Assembly (NCBI GenBank): GCA_000564995.1
Contig: JDFH01000012.1
Coordinates: 59,881-123,880 of the forward strand
Reading direction: 5' to 3'
DNA length: 64,000 nucleotides
DNA from: Atopobium sp. ICM42b
GTDB lineage: Bacteria; Actinomycetota; Coriobacteriia; Coriobacteriales; Atopobiaceae
Under the pieces are notes generated by a model. The model was not told the origin of the DNA, searched no databases, and saw only the letters and a list, made by a program, of their open reading frames with translations. The position numbers were made by a program, and so were the translations under genes. Shown in pieces: positions 34,585 through 43,721 of the stretch. How positions within the stretch are numbered: the stretch's first letter is position 1; every line of letters begins with the position of its first letter.

Positions 34585-35688
34585 TTACGCCACCCTCTTA
34601 TTGTTTTTACGCTGAAGAAGAATTTCTTCGCTGGTACCACGAAGCTCAGTACCTGCAGGAATAATGTTAGAACGGTCTACAATAGCGTGCTCGACTACAG
34701 AACCTTCCTTAACAATGCAACCTTCCATCACAATAGAATCGCGTACTACTGCGCCACGCTCAATGATGACGTTACGACCAAGGATGGAACCGGTAACAGA
34801 TCCACGGATACGGCAGCCTGCAGAAATAGTAGAGTTACTTACCTTTGAGCCAATCTCAAATTTTGCAGGAGCGGTATCGTGAGCCTTTGTCTTAATGGAA
34901 CGCTCTGGGGTAAAGAGCTCATTTGCTGGCATGGGGTTCAAAAGCTCCATGTTAGCCTGATAATAAGAGTTCTTTGAGAAGATAGATGCTACATGGCCCT
35001 CAAAGTGGAAGGTACGGACCTTAACACGGTTGTAGTCAGCATGAAGCGCCTCAAAGAGGTCAAGATAATCAGTAGCTCTATACCAATCAAGCATATCAAT
35101 AAGCAGGTCACGCTTGATAATAAAGCAGTCAAGGGAAGCTTCATCTCCGCGCTGGACACCATTATGTGTCTTGACTACGCGGTCACCTTCAAGCTCAACA
35201 CCAACAACATCTCTATCGTTATAACGAGTGGTGTAGGTCATCATGGTAATGTCCGCGTCAGACTCTAGATGCTGATCAAGCAGCTCGGTAAGATCAGCGT
35301 TGTAAACAAAGTTTGAAGTGGACAACAGAACATACTCTGCGTCAGTTCTCTCAAGATAAGGTCTGTTGGAAATCAGATCTCTGAGCAGGAAACGAGCACC
35401 TGTGTGAGAGGTACCAAAAGCGGATCCTGGCAAGATAAACATGCCACCGCTCTTGCGGTCCAAGTTCCAGTCTTTACCAGAGCCAAGGTGATCAATGAGT
35501 GAGCGATAGTTAAATGGCATGATGACACCAACGGTACTAATGTCCGAATTAACCATATTTGAAAGAGGAAAATCCACCAGGCGATATCTTCCCAAGAAAG
35601 GCATGGATGCAATTGGGCGTACATCATTGGCGATTTCCATGTTAGTAGACGCATAATTGCAGGTAATAAGACCAATTACTCTATTCAT
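34585..35688 (-). CDS. glgD: Glucose-1-phosphate adenylyltransferase regulatory subunit GlgD
   Basis: 367 residues. It has the nucleotidyltransferase fold and left-handed beta-helix of GlgC but lacks the GGxGxRL loop at its start (LITCNYAST instead), as in GlgD subunits of Gram-positive bacteria. Those proteins pair with GlgC and raise its activity. Its ATG overlaps the glgC stop (TAATG), which implies coupled, equimolar synthesis. Confidence 0.92.
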   Translation of the reverse strand: MNRVIGLITCNYASTNMEIANDVRPIASMPFLGRYRLVDFPLSNMVNSDISTVGVIMPFNYRSLIDHLGSGKDWNLDRKSGGMFILPGSAFGTSHTGARFLLRDLISNRPYLERTDAEYVLLSTSNFVYNADLTELLDQHLESDADITMMTYTTRYNDRDVVGVELEGDRVVKTHNGVQRGDEASLDCFIIKRDLLIDMLDWYRATDYLDLFEALHADYNRVKVRTFHFEGHVASIFSKNSYYQANMELLNPMPANELFTPERSIKTKAHDTAPAKFEIGSKVSNSTISAGCRIRGSVTGSILGRNVIIERGAVVRDSIVMEGCIVKEGSVVEHAIVDRSNIIPAGTELRGTSEEILLQRKNNKRVA

Positions 35689-36836
35689 TATTGCTCACCT
35701 CTTTCGACTACTACATCATTTCCAACAACAGCAATCTCCTTGTTCAAATCAGAGCTGCCAATATGGACGTTCTTCTCGACCACAGCGTTCTCGCCAAGAA
35801 TTGCACGAATAACCACCGCACCAGGTTTAACTTCTGCGCCAGGAAGAAGTACGGAGTCAATAACGCGTGCTCCCTCACCAATAACGGCATCGGTAGACAA
35901 AATTGAATGGCGAGAATAACCAAAGATCTGGCATCCGTTGCTTACCAGACAGTCGTCTACCTCTCCAAAAGCGCCAATGTACGCTGGTGGACGGGTGGAA
36001 GCATTAGACAAGATAGGGAACTTGTCCGAGAAGATGTCAAACTTAGGCTCAGAGCCAAGCAGATCCATGCTGGTCTCATGATAGCTTGCAATAGTACCTA
36101 CATCACGCCAGAAGCCCTCAAAGCGATAAGCAAAAAGACGTTTACCATCATCAAGCAACGTCGGAATAATATCGCCGCCAAAGTCATGAGAAGATTCAGG
36201 GTTCTTTGCGTCCTCACGCAAAGTCTCAAGAAGCAGGTCTGTGCTAAAGATATAGATTCCCATGGACGCCAGGTTGGACTCTGGCTCTTTGGGTTTCTCG
36301 GAAAACTTGGTGATCCTATCCTCATCATCAATGGACATGATGCCGAAGCGAGAGGTCTCTTCCCAAGGAACAGGCATGACGGCAATCGTAAGGTCTGCGT
36401 TGTTCTTCTTATGGCAGGCGAGCATCTCGCCGTAGTCCATACGGTAAAGCTGATCGCCAGAGAGAATTAGTACGTAATCAGGGTTATTCTGCTCAATGTA
36501 ACCAATATTCTGGGTGACGGCATCTGCGGTTCCCGCATACCATGCACCACCAGACTGTGTTGCGAAGGGAGGCAGAATTGAAATTCCACCACCGCGCTCA
36601 TCAAGGTCCCAAGCACTACCTGATCCCACGTAAGAGTGAAGCAAATACGGACGATACTGTGTCAAAACACCTACCGTAGAAATTCCTGAATTTGCGCAGT
36701 TGGATAATGCAAAGTCAATAATGCGGAACTTGCCACCAAACGAGACAGCAGGTTTAGCTACTTTTGAGGTCAGAGCACCTAAGCGGCTTCCCTGTCCTCC
36801 TGCAAGTAGCATTGCAAGACATTCCCTTTTGCTCAT
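35688..36836 (-). CDS. glgC: Glucose-1-phosphate adenylyltransferase
   Basis: 382 residues. [15 protein letters not shown] is the nucleotide-binding loop. The glucose-1-phosphate site (SEKPKEPES) and a C-terminal hexapeptide beta-helix are present. It makes ADP-glucose, the committed step of glycogen synthesis. I chose ATG 36836 with GAGGAG eight bases ahead, in place of an earlier codon without a site. Confidence 0.95.
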   Translation of the reverse strand: MSKRECLAMLLAGGQGSRLGALTSKVAKPAVSFGGKFRIIDFALSNCANSGISTVGVLTQYRPYLLHSYVGSGSAWDLDERGGGISILPPFATQSGGAWYAGTADAVTQNIGYIEQNNPDYVLILSGDQLYRMDYGEMLACHKKNNADLTIAVMPVPWEETSRFGIMSIDDEDRITKFSEKPKEPESNLASMGIYIFSTDLLLETLREDAKNPESSHDFGGDIIPTLLDDGKRLFAYRFEGFWRDVGTIASYHETSMDLLGSEPKFDIFSDKFPILSNASTRPPAYIGAFGEVDDCLVSNGCQIFGYSRHSILSTDAVIGEGARVIDSVLLPGAEVKPGAVVIRAILGENAVVEKNVHIGSSDLNKEIAVVGNDVVVERGEQ

Positions 36837-36911
36837 ATCCAAATCTCCTCTCTCCCCAACAGAGGTCTTTATTCTCAACGTCTTACGACGATTGAACCTA
36901 AATGCAGATCC

Positions 36912-39341
36912 TTACACGTGCCAAATATCTTCCATGTACTCCCTGATAGTTCTATCAGCCGAGAAGAAACCAGAGTTTGCAGTATTGTGAAGTGCGCGAG
37001 CATTCCAGCTACGACGATCTGCATAGGACTGAGTAAGTTCTTCCCATGCCTTCACGTAGGCGTCAAAGTCAATAAGCACCAGGTCAGGATCATTGTTAAT
37101 CAGCAGATAGTCACGAATTGACTCAAAGTTGCCAGAGAGTCGGCTCAACGAGCCATCGGTCAGCATATTTACAATGCGAGCCAGTGTTGGGTTCTGGTTA
37201 AGCAGGTTTTGTGCAAAGTAGGTGCCGGAAGCATATACCTCTTGGACCTCGTCTGCACGAAGACCAAAAATCTTGATGTTCTCTGGTCCTGCAAGCTCAG
37301 AGATCTCAATATTCGAACCGTCATATGTTCCAAGGGTCAGAGCCGCATTCATCATAAGCTTCATGTTTGAGGTACCAGAAGCCTCTGCACCAGCAACCGA
37401 AATCTGCTCTGAAATATCAGATGCAGCATAGATAAGCTGTGCATTTGAAACAGCAAAGTTTGGAATAAAGACAATCTTCAGACGACCCTCAATGCGCTCG
37501 TCGTTGTTAACCACGTCTGCAACGGAGTGAATAAGTCGAATGACTTCCTTTGCAAAGGTATAGCTCTGAGCAGCTTTGCCCGAGAAAATAAAGGTTGTTG
37601 GAGCTGGCTTATAGCTTGGATCATCAAGCATACGGTTGTAGAGATACAAAATCTTAAAGACATTAAGCAGCTGACGCTTATATGCATGGAAGCGTTTTAC
37701 CTGCGTATCAAAGATGGTATTGGTATCCATCTCAACACCAGTTGTCTTCTTGACGTATGCAGCAAGACGCTCTTTTTCTTCTTTCTTTGCAGCGTCCATC
37801 TTGTCCAAGAACTCAGCATTGTTCTCAAAAGCAGAAAGCTTCTGAAGCTCATTGGCATCATCAAGCCAGCCGGTACCAATAGCCTCAGTAATAAGCTTTG
37901 CGTAAGCGGTATTTGCCTGTGCCAAGAAGCGACGGTGGCAGATGCCGTTAGTCTTGTTATTAAAGATTTCTGGACGAAGCTTGTAGAAGTCCTTCAAAAC
38001 ACTCTGCTTCAAAATGTTAGTGTGCAGATCAGATACACCGTTAACCGAGTGGCTAAACAAAATAGAGAGGTTAGCCATACGAACGGTGTTATCCCACAAC
38101 ACAGCTGTTGAGGCGAGAAGTTCGGTGTTGCCGTTAGAGTCAACAAGCAGCTGCTCCTTATAGCAACGATCAACCTCGTCGATAAACATATACAAGCGAG
38201 GAAGCAGCTCACGGAAGGTGTTAATAGGCCACTTCTCAAGAGCCTCAGGCATAACGGTGTGGTTGGTATAAGAAATTGCGTTTCTCGCGATATCAAATGC
38301 CTCGTTAAAGTCAACGCCGTGGTCATCAACAAGCAGACGCATAAGCTCTGGTCCACACATTGCTGGATGCGTATCGTTAGTGTGGATGCAGACGTGGTCA
38401 GCAAAGTGATCCCAATCCTCACCATACTTGTCTTTATACGCACGGAGGATGGACTGAAGACCAGCGGAGACAAACAGGTACTCCTGCTTTAAGCGAAGAA
38501 TGCGTCCGTGCTCACCAGAGTCATTTGGATACAGAATGGTTGAAATTGCCTCAACGTCAGAGCGGAACTTATTAGCACGTGCATAATCGCCGGCGTTAAA
38601 AGCATCAAGATCAAAGTCTTCCTCTGCTGGTTCTGCAGACCAAAGACGCAGCTTATTTACGGTTTTTGCGCCATAACCAACAATAGGCACATCGTATGGA
38701 ACAGCCCTTACTACCTGGCCACCCTCTTGCGAGAACCAGAAGTTGCCATTCTCGTCCTCATGCCTTACAACTGTGCCACCAAAGCGCACCAGTACGCTAG
38801 AATCGTCTTTTCTGACTTCCCAAGGATATCCATTTGCCAGCCAGTTATCGGTACGCTCTACCTGACGTCCATCCTTAATCTCCTGGCGGAAGAGGCCGTA
38901 GCGGTATCTCATACCATTACCAAAGCCAGCCATTCCCTCGTGTGCCATGGAGTCCAGGAAGCACGCGGCGAGCCTACCCAGACCACCATTGCCAAGGCCA
39001 GGGTCTACCTCTTGAGCGGCAAGCTCATGAAGAGAGGTGCCCATCTCTTTAAGGCCCTCTGCAACAACGTCGGTGATACCAAGATTGAGTAGATAATTCT
39101 CAAGTAGTGGTCCTAGAAGGAACTCAAGAGAGAAGTAATAGACCTGCTTGTCAGCATGAATATAGGAGGTTGACTGAATTTCTCGCGCCTTTTCTGCAAT
39201 GAGGTGGGCAAGAACGTTATAGCGCTCCTGATCAGTGCATTCTCCATAGTATTTACCAAGAATCTTGATGAACTTATCGCGATACTGCTCTTCAAAGTCT
39301 TGTTTATCGGTAAAAATGTTTTGTCCGTTATTTACGGCCAT
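36912..39341 (-). CDS. glgP: Glycogen phosphorylase
   Basis: 809 residues of the GT35 family. The pyridoxal phosphate lysine block EASGTSNMKLMMNAALTLGT is near residue 660, and the N-terminal block NGGLGRLAACFLDSMA is also present. It releases glucose-1-phosphate from glycogen. ATG 39341 has GAGGGGG ahead and overlaps the end of glgB by 14 bp. Confidence 0.95.
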   Translation of the reverse strand: MAVNNGQNIFTDKQDFEEQYRDKFIKILGKYYGECTDQERYNVLAHLIAEKAREIQSTSYIHADKQVYYFSLEFLLGPLLENYLLNLGITDVVAEGLKEMGTSLHELAAQEVDPGLGNGGLGRLAACFLDSMAHEGMAGFGNGMRYRYGLFRQEIKDGRQVERTDNWLANGYPWEVRKDDSSVLVRFGGTVVRHEDENGNFWFSQEGGQVVRAVPYDVPIVGYGAKTVNKLRLWSAEPAEEDFDLDAFNAGDYARANKFRSDVEAISTILYPNDSGEHGRILRLKQEYLFVSAGLQSILRAYKDKYGEDWDHFADHVCIHTNDTHPAMCGPELMRLLVDDHGVDFNEAFDIARNAISYTNHTVMPEALEKWPINTFRELLPRLYMFIDEVDRCYKEQLLVDSNGNTELLASTAVLWDNTVRMANLSILFSHSVNGVSDLHTNILKQSVLKDFYKLRPEIFNNKTNGICHRRFLAQANTAYAKLITEAIGTGWLDDANELQKLSAFENNAEFLDKMDAAKKEEKERLAAYVKKTTGVEMDTNTIFDTQVKRFHAYKRQLLNVFKILYLYNRMLDDPSYKPAPTTFIFSGKAAQSYTFAKEVIRLIHSVADVVNNDERIEGRLKIVFIPNFAVSNAQLIYAASDISEQISVAGAEASGTSNMKLMMNAALTLGTYDGSNIEISELAGPENIKIFGLRADEVQEVYASGTYFAQNLLNQNPTLARIVNMLTDGSLSRLSGNFESIRDYLLINNDPDLVLIDFDAYVKAWEELTQSYADRRSWNARALHNTANSGFFSADRTIREYMEDIWHV

Positions 39342-41343
39342 GCTTCCCCCTCTTTGGAAGTTCTTTCTCAAACGCTAAAACAATGCCACCAAGCGGAGGA
39401 ACAGACAGCTCTACCGAATAATCTCTTCCATTCCATGCCACTGGCTTGGTGGAAAGTTTCTTAGTATTCACAATACCCGAACCGCCAAATTCTTTTGCGT
39501 CGGAATTAAACACTTCTTTCCACACACCTGCAGAAGGCATGCCTAAACGGAAGTTCTGATGGGTTGCAACGTCAAAATTGATGAGAATAACCAGGTCCTC
39601 GGAAGGCTTTCTTCCGTGACGAACAAACGAGATGATTGATTGTTCATTATTGTCTGCGTCAATCCAATCAAATCCACGGTTGTCGTAGGCATACTGCCAA
39701 AGTCCTGGATGATTCTTATAGAAATGATTAAGAGCCTTAATAAATGCCTGCTGATGAGCGTGAGTTGGATACTCCTCAGTCAAGTAATACTCAATACCCT
39801 CGTAGTAGCGCCATTCAATAAACTGCGCAATCTCGTTGCCCATAAAGTTGAGCTTAGCGCCCGGATGAGTCATCTGATGAAGTGCCAAAGCCCTCATGCC
39901 AGCAAACTGTCTCCACCAATCCCCTGGCATACGCTGAATAAGGCTACACTTACCATGAACAACCTCATCATGGCTGAATGGCAGCACAAAGTTCTCGTTG
40001 AACTGGTACATGCTAGAGAAGGTCAGAAGACGGTGGTTGCCTGGTCTATAAGGGAAATCAGTCTGACAATAGTGCAGAGTATCATTCATCCAGCCCATAT
40101 CCCATTTAAGGTTAAAGCCAAGTCCTCCAACCTCTGGAGGATAGGTAACCAGCGGCCATGCTGTGGACTCTTCTGCAATCATAAGAACGTCAGGATGCTC
40201 TTTCTGAGCAGTCTCATTACAAAGACGCAGAAAAGCACTTGCATCCAAATCTTCTTCAGTTCCCTTATGGTTAAAACGCTTCTGAGAAGGATCGTCGATA
40301 CCAAAATTCATATACAACATGCTACTGACGCCATCGACACGAATGCCATCAGCGTGATACTCATTCAGCCACATGAGTAGGTTGGAAACAAGGAAGCTTC
40401 TAACCTCACCACGAGTAAGATTAAACTTAAGAGTTCCCCAGTTAGGATGCTCTTTTTCTTCAAAGAGCCTAGTGCCATCAAACTCTGCAAGACCATGAGC
40501 GTCTTTGCAGAAGCCTCCTGGGACCCAGTCTAAAATGACACCGATGCCAGCCTGATGGCAGCAATCAATAAAGTGTTTGAACTGGGCAGGATTGCCATAC
40601 CTTGAGGTGGGAGCAAAATAACCCGTTACCTGATAACCCCAAGATCCATCAAAAGGGTGCTCCATAACGGGGAGAAGTTCGATGTGGGTGTAGCCCATCT
40701 CTTTAACGTAAGCTACCAGCTCTTCTGACAATTCATCATAGGTGTAGAAAGCATCTACGTTGGTATCAAAGTAATCTTTAGGTTCTTCAGCCTGCTCTGC
40801 AGCTTCTGCATCAGCAGAATCTTCCTCTTGGGCAGTCAGGTCAGTATGCTGCTTCCAGCTTCCAAGATGAACTTCAAAGATGTTAAGAGGACTATGCAGG
40901 AACTTAAGCGATGCACGCCTTTTCATCCATGCATCGTCTTCCCAAACATACACGTCTGGGTCAAACGTAATAGATGCCGTATGTGGCCTGACCTCTGCAT
41001 ATGTACCATAGGGGTCAGCCTTAAAAATCTTCTGTCCAGAAGCGGATACAATCAGGAATTTATACAATACTTCCGAGGTGATTCCTGGAATAAAGCCTTC
41101 CCAGATTCCGCCGTATTTTGAACGAGAAAGAACGTTGACGGTATCATCCCAATTATTAAAATCTCCAACAACAGAGACAGAGGCCGCATTGGGTGCCCAA
41201 ACCGCAAAATGATAGCCTTCAACTCCATCTTCTTGAACCGCAGGGTGTGCACCTAATTTCTTGTGGCTCTGGAACCATTTTCCTTGTGCAAACAAGTATG
41301 CATCCTGGTCACTTACAGCTAACGATGCATTTAACTCTGCCAT
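39328..41343 (-). CDS. glgB: 1,4-alpha-glucan branching enzyme
   Basis: 671 residues: an N-terminal CBM48 beta-sandwich (YHFAVWAPNAASVSVVGDFNNWD), a GH13 barrel with nucleophile block DGIRVDGVSSMLY near 337, acid IAEEST near 388 and FSHDEVVHGK, and a C-terminal beta domain. An acidic, Ala/Glu-rich insert (about 170-185) is unusual but modest. It forms alpha-1,6 branches. First gene of the glycogen operon; GGAGGTGAGC precedes ATG 41343. Confidence 0.95.
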   Translation of the reverse strand: MAELNASLAVSDQDAYLFAQGKWFQSHKKLGAHPAVQEDGVEGYHFAVWAPNAASVSVVGDFNNWDDTVNVLSRSKYGGIWEGFIPGITSEVLYKFLIVSASGQKIFKADPYGTYAEVRPHTASITFDPDVYVWEDDAWMKRRASLKFLHSPLNIFEVHLGSWKQHTDLTAQEEDSADAEAAEQAEEPKDYFDTNVDAFYTYDELSEELVAYVKEMGYTHIELLPVMEHPFDGSWGYQVTGYFAPTSRYGNPAQFKHFIDCCHQAGIGVILDWVPGGFCKDAHGLAEFDGTRLFEEKEHPNWGTLKFNLTRGEVRSFLVSNLLMWLNEYHADGIRVDGVSSMLYMNFGIDDPSQKRFNHKGTEEDLDASAFLRLCNETAQKEHPDVLMIAEESTAWPLVTYPPEVGGLGFNLKWDMGWMNDTLHYCQTDFPYRPGNHRLLTFSSMYQFNENFVLPFSHDEVVHGKCSLIQRMPGDWWRQFAGMRALALHQMTHPGAKLNFMGNEIAQFIEWRYYEGIEYYLTEEYPTHAHQQAFIKALNHFYKNHPGLWQYAYDNRGFDWIDADNNEQSIISFVRHGRKPSEDLVILINFDVATHQNFRLGMPSAGVWKEVFNSDAKEFGGSGIVNTKKLSTKPVAWNGRDYSVELSVPPLGGIVLAFEKELPKRGKHGRK

Positions 41344-41683
41344 GCTCACCTCCGCGCTTACCAATGAAATCTACACATTTTATAGATTTGTTATCCATAA
41401 AGACTCGTAGTTGATAGTTACTAAGATAAACCATTGCAAGGTAAAACACGGTAACAAACACTCAATATGTCTTTCACCGATAAAAAACGACCGTACACGT
41501 TATTTTTTGTTTGTGCTAAATTTTGTTAATTATAGTGAATAAAAATTGCAACTAAAAGAAATGGCAGCTTATCCAAATAAACTGCCATTTGATACATAAA
41601 CTTTTTATATAACCGTGAAGCGACTTAAGAAAGCTGGCTCCTACAAGTCCTCTTCCTACAGTGATTCTTCAGGTTACTTGCAA
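41344..41683. promoter_or_regulatory. Intergenic region upstream of glgB
   Basis: 340 bp without a gene. On the minus strand a TATAAT box lies at 41529-41534; the best -35 (TTTAGT, 16 bases away) is poor, so the glycogen promoter is uncertain and would leave a 185 base leader. The left half contains short AT-rich runs and a purine-rich ribosome site. The right part holds the terminator of the alcohol dehydrogenase gene. Confidence 0.35.
41550..41590 (-). terminator. Terminator of the alcohol dehydrogenase gene
   Basis: AAATGGCAG (41559-41567) and CTGCCATTT (41582-41590) form a 9 bp stem; on the minus strand TTTCTTTTAGTT follows. It lies about 95 bases after the stop. Confidence 0.7.
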
Positions 41684-42910
41684 CTACATCTTGCGTGGTA
41701 CAGCCGTCTCAGCTGAAGGAGCATGTGCAGCAATTACATCAAGAGCTGCTGTCTCTTGGTCCTTCTCGCCAGAAGCAACTACCCTACCGTATGCATCGGT
41801 ATCAAGAATTGCCTGGCGGAAACGATCAGTTGTAAAGCCATAAGGAGCGCGACCCCACTCGTTGGTCTTCTGAGCTCGCTCAACAATGATGTCCAGATCA
41901 GCGTCAACTGATTCTGGAGTAATGTCCAGATTGGCCAAGGTGGTTGGGAGACCAAGCTTTCTATTAAGCGCCACCTGCTCCTCAAGTGCTTTAAGGTTGC
42001 CGTCAAAGGCATAAAGGACGCAGGTACCAAAGGAAACAACCTCACCATGAAGGTGTTTCTCGCCACGCTCGCCCAGAGCAGTAAAGGCATTGTAGAAGGC
42101 GTGAGCGGTTGAGGAATTAAAGTAATACGCGCCGCGCTCTGCGCAAAGATTGGTGGTCATATTAGAAACAATACCAGCAGTCACAATGATGTTCAGAACA
42201 ACGTTTTCAAATGCTTCAGAAACAATACCAGCGCGCTTATCTGCCAGTGCCTGCTCTGCATTATCAAACAGAGGCTCAATGCAGGCACCTGCGGCAAGAG
42301 CTCGTCCCATAAGAGGGCTGTGGAGCAGCTCAACTTCTCTGGAAGAAAGTTCAACCTCAGGACCCTTAGAGAAGGCATCGCCAATTCCTGCCCAGAAGTA
42401 CTCATCCGGGCTCTCTGCAATAATCTGCGTATCAATAAAGGTATGAACGGGCAGCTCAGCAGGAATGAAGTACGTATCTGCAGAACCGTCTTCTTTATAG
42501 AAAACAGCAATTCTTGTTACAGGAGCGCAGTTAGAAGCAAGTGTTGGGAAGGTAAAGTATGGCTTGTCCAGGATAGTTGCAATCTCTTTACCCTCATCAA
42601 TTGCGCGACCGCCGCCAACAAGGAAGAGCATATCAGCAGCAATAACCTCAGGCATTGCTGCAATTCTCTTGGCATTTGCGTGCGTAGAGTTAGTGCCGTA
42701 AGAAATCCAAGAAGAGATAGAAACCTCAGAACCCGCAAGTGCGGCCTCAAGCTTTGGACGTGCCTTCTCCATTGCAGTTGGTCCACCAATGACTACGGCA
42801 TTTTTACCAAATCGCTTAACAATGTGCAGTACCGACTTATAAGCATCAACACCAATGGTGTATGAAGGCAGATACTCCGTAAATGTTCCGCGAGATTCCA
42901 TCTTTTCCAT
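41684..42910 (-). CDS. Iron-containing alcohol dehydrogenase family protein (glycerol dehydrogenase-like)
   Basis: 408 residues of the Fe/Zn-ADH superfamily: an N-terminal nucleotide fold with LVGGGRAIDEGKEIA, then FPTLASNCAPVTRIAVFY, then a helical metal-binding half with a GIGDAFSK aspartate and histidine blocks (STAHAFYNAF, EKHLHGEVV). Glycerol dehydrogenase and the YbdH-like oxidoreductases are the nearest groups I know; the substrate is undecided. ATG 42910 has GGAGG seven bases ahead. It appears to be a single-gene unit with its own terminator. Confidence 0.8.
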   Translation of the reverse strand: MEKMESRGTFTEYLPSYTIGVDAYKSVLHIVKRFGKNAVVIGGPTAMEKARPKLEAALAGSEVSISSWISYGTNSTHANAKRIAAMPEVIAADMLFLVGGGRAIDEGKEIATILDKPYFTFPTLASNCAPVTRIAVFYKEDGSADTYFIPAELPVHTFIDTQIIAESPDEYFWAGIGDAFSKGPEVELSSREVELLHSPLMGRALAAGACIEPLFDNAEQALADKRAGIVSEAFENVVLNIIVTAGIVSNMTTNLCAERGAYYFNSSTAHAFYNAFTALGERGEKHLHGEVVSFGTCVLYAFDGNLKALEEQVALNRKLGLPTTLANLDITPESVDADLDIIVERAQKTNEWGRAPYGFTTDRFRQAILDTDAYGRVVASGEKDQETAALDVIAAHAPSAETAVPRKM

Positions 42911-42961
42911 AGCGTCCTCCAAAACCTATCTCAGAAAAGCGAGAATATAACTTTAACTGAA

Positions 42962-43708
42962 TTAGTTATGTTTTTGCAGCATAAATCCTTGAACTATCGT
43001 TTCCTCTGCCTCTTTATAGGCTGACGAGAAAAACTCTGTATTAAGCATTTGATACTGCGGGGAGCTCACACTATTCTGGCGATTCTCCTCTGCAATGCGC
43101 TGTATAACCTGAAGTGTTTGCTCAACATCTGAATGTGTAAACCCATACTGTGGATGAGCCGCGGCAACTGCAAAGAGCTCATCAGATGCTTCTGGCAGAC
43201 AATTCATATCAAGCGAGCGCCCGTAAATATCAAAATCTGCTTGCTTACGAATACGTGCATCTTCTCCTGTCGGAATATGATGAGCACGCAAAAATGCCCG
43301 TGTATGAGCGTTATACACGTGGTCGCAAACAAGGTGGCACCAAATGCCCACGATAAGCTCTCTGAGCTGGCGCTGATCTACTAAGCTGCGCTGCTCATCT
43401 GAGCAATAACTCACATTTGGCTGGATAAAGTCAGTCTGTAGCAGATACTTGGCTGGGTTAAGACCACCCATAAAATTTCGCTGATACCGCTTATAACTTG
43501 GAATAGGCAAGCTACCTGGATACGATTGATGGCTTCGGCCATATCTCACCTTGTGAGAATAGTCTGGAACCATAAAGCCAACGTGCACATCAGGAGCAAC
43601 ATTTCCAAGCAGAAATGCATCAGGGTAGTGAATATCTACACCCAAGCAACCGGCTCCTTTCTCAAGGAGCCGGTCAGCATGAGCAATATGTACGTTCCAA
43701 CTTGGCAC
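42962..43708 (-). CDS. Zinc-dependent phospholipase C-like protein
   Basis: About 248 residues, starting VPSWNVHIAHADRLLEKG. Early histidines (NVHIAHAD), a PDAFLLGNVAPDVH block and further His/Asp pairs (HLVCDHVYNAHTRAF) match the metal ligands of the zinc-dependent phospholipase C/S1-P1 nuclease-like family. No signal peptide is evident, so it may act in the cytoplasm. The start GTG 43708 lies 13 bases after the pheT stop; the frame extends far upstream into pheT, which I regard as chance. A strong hairpin falls within its first 20 codons. Confidence 0.7.
   Translation of the reverse strand: MPSWNVHIAHADRLLEKGAGCLGVDIHYPDAFLLGNVAPDVHVGFMVPDYSHKVRYGRSHQSYPGSLPIPSYKRYQRNFMGGLNPAKYLLQTDFIQPNVSYCSDEQRSLVDQRQLRELIVGIWCHLVCDHVYNAHTRAFLRAHHIPTGEDARIRKQADFDIYGRSLDMNCLPEASDELFAVAAAHPQYGFTHSDVEQTLQVIQRIAEENRQNSVSSPQYQMLNTEFFSSAYKEAEETIVQGFMLQKHN
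43650..43673. other. Perfect 10 bp hairpin inside the start of the Zn-phospholipase-like gene
   Basis: CCGGCTCCTT (43650-43659) and AAGGAGCCGG (43664-43673) around a 4 base loop, 35-58 bases into the coding sequence. No U tract follows, so it is not a plain terminator. It could slow ribosomes, or protect the 3' end of pheST mRNA after cleavage. Confidence 0.5.
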
Positions 43709-43721
43709 TACAATTACCTGC

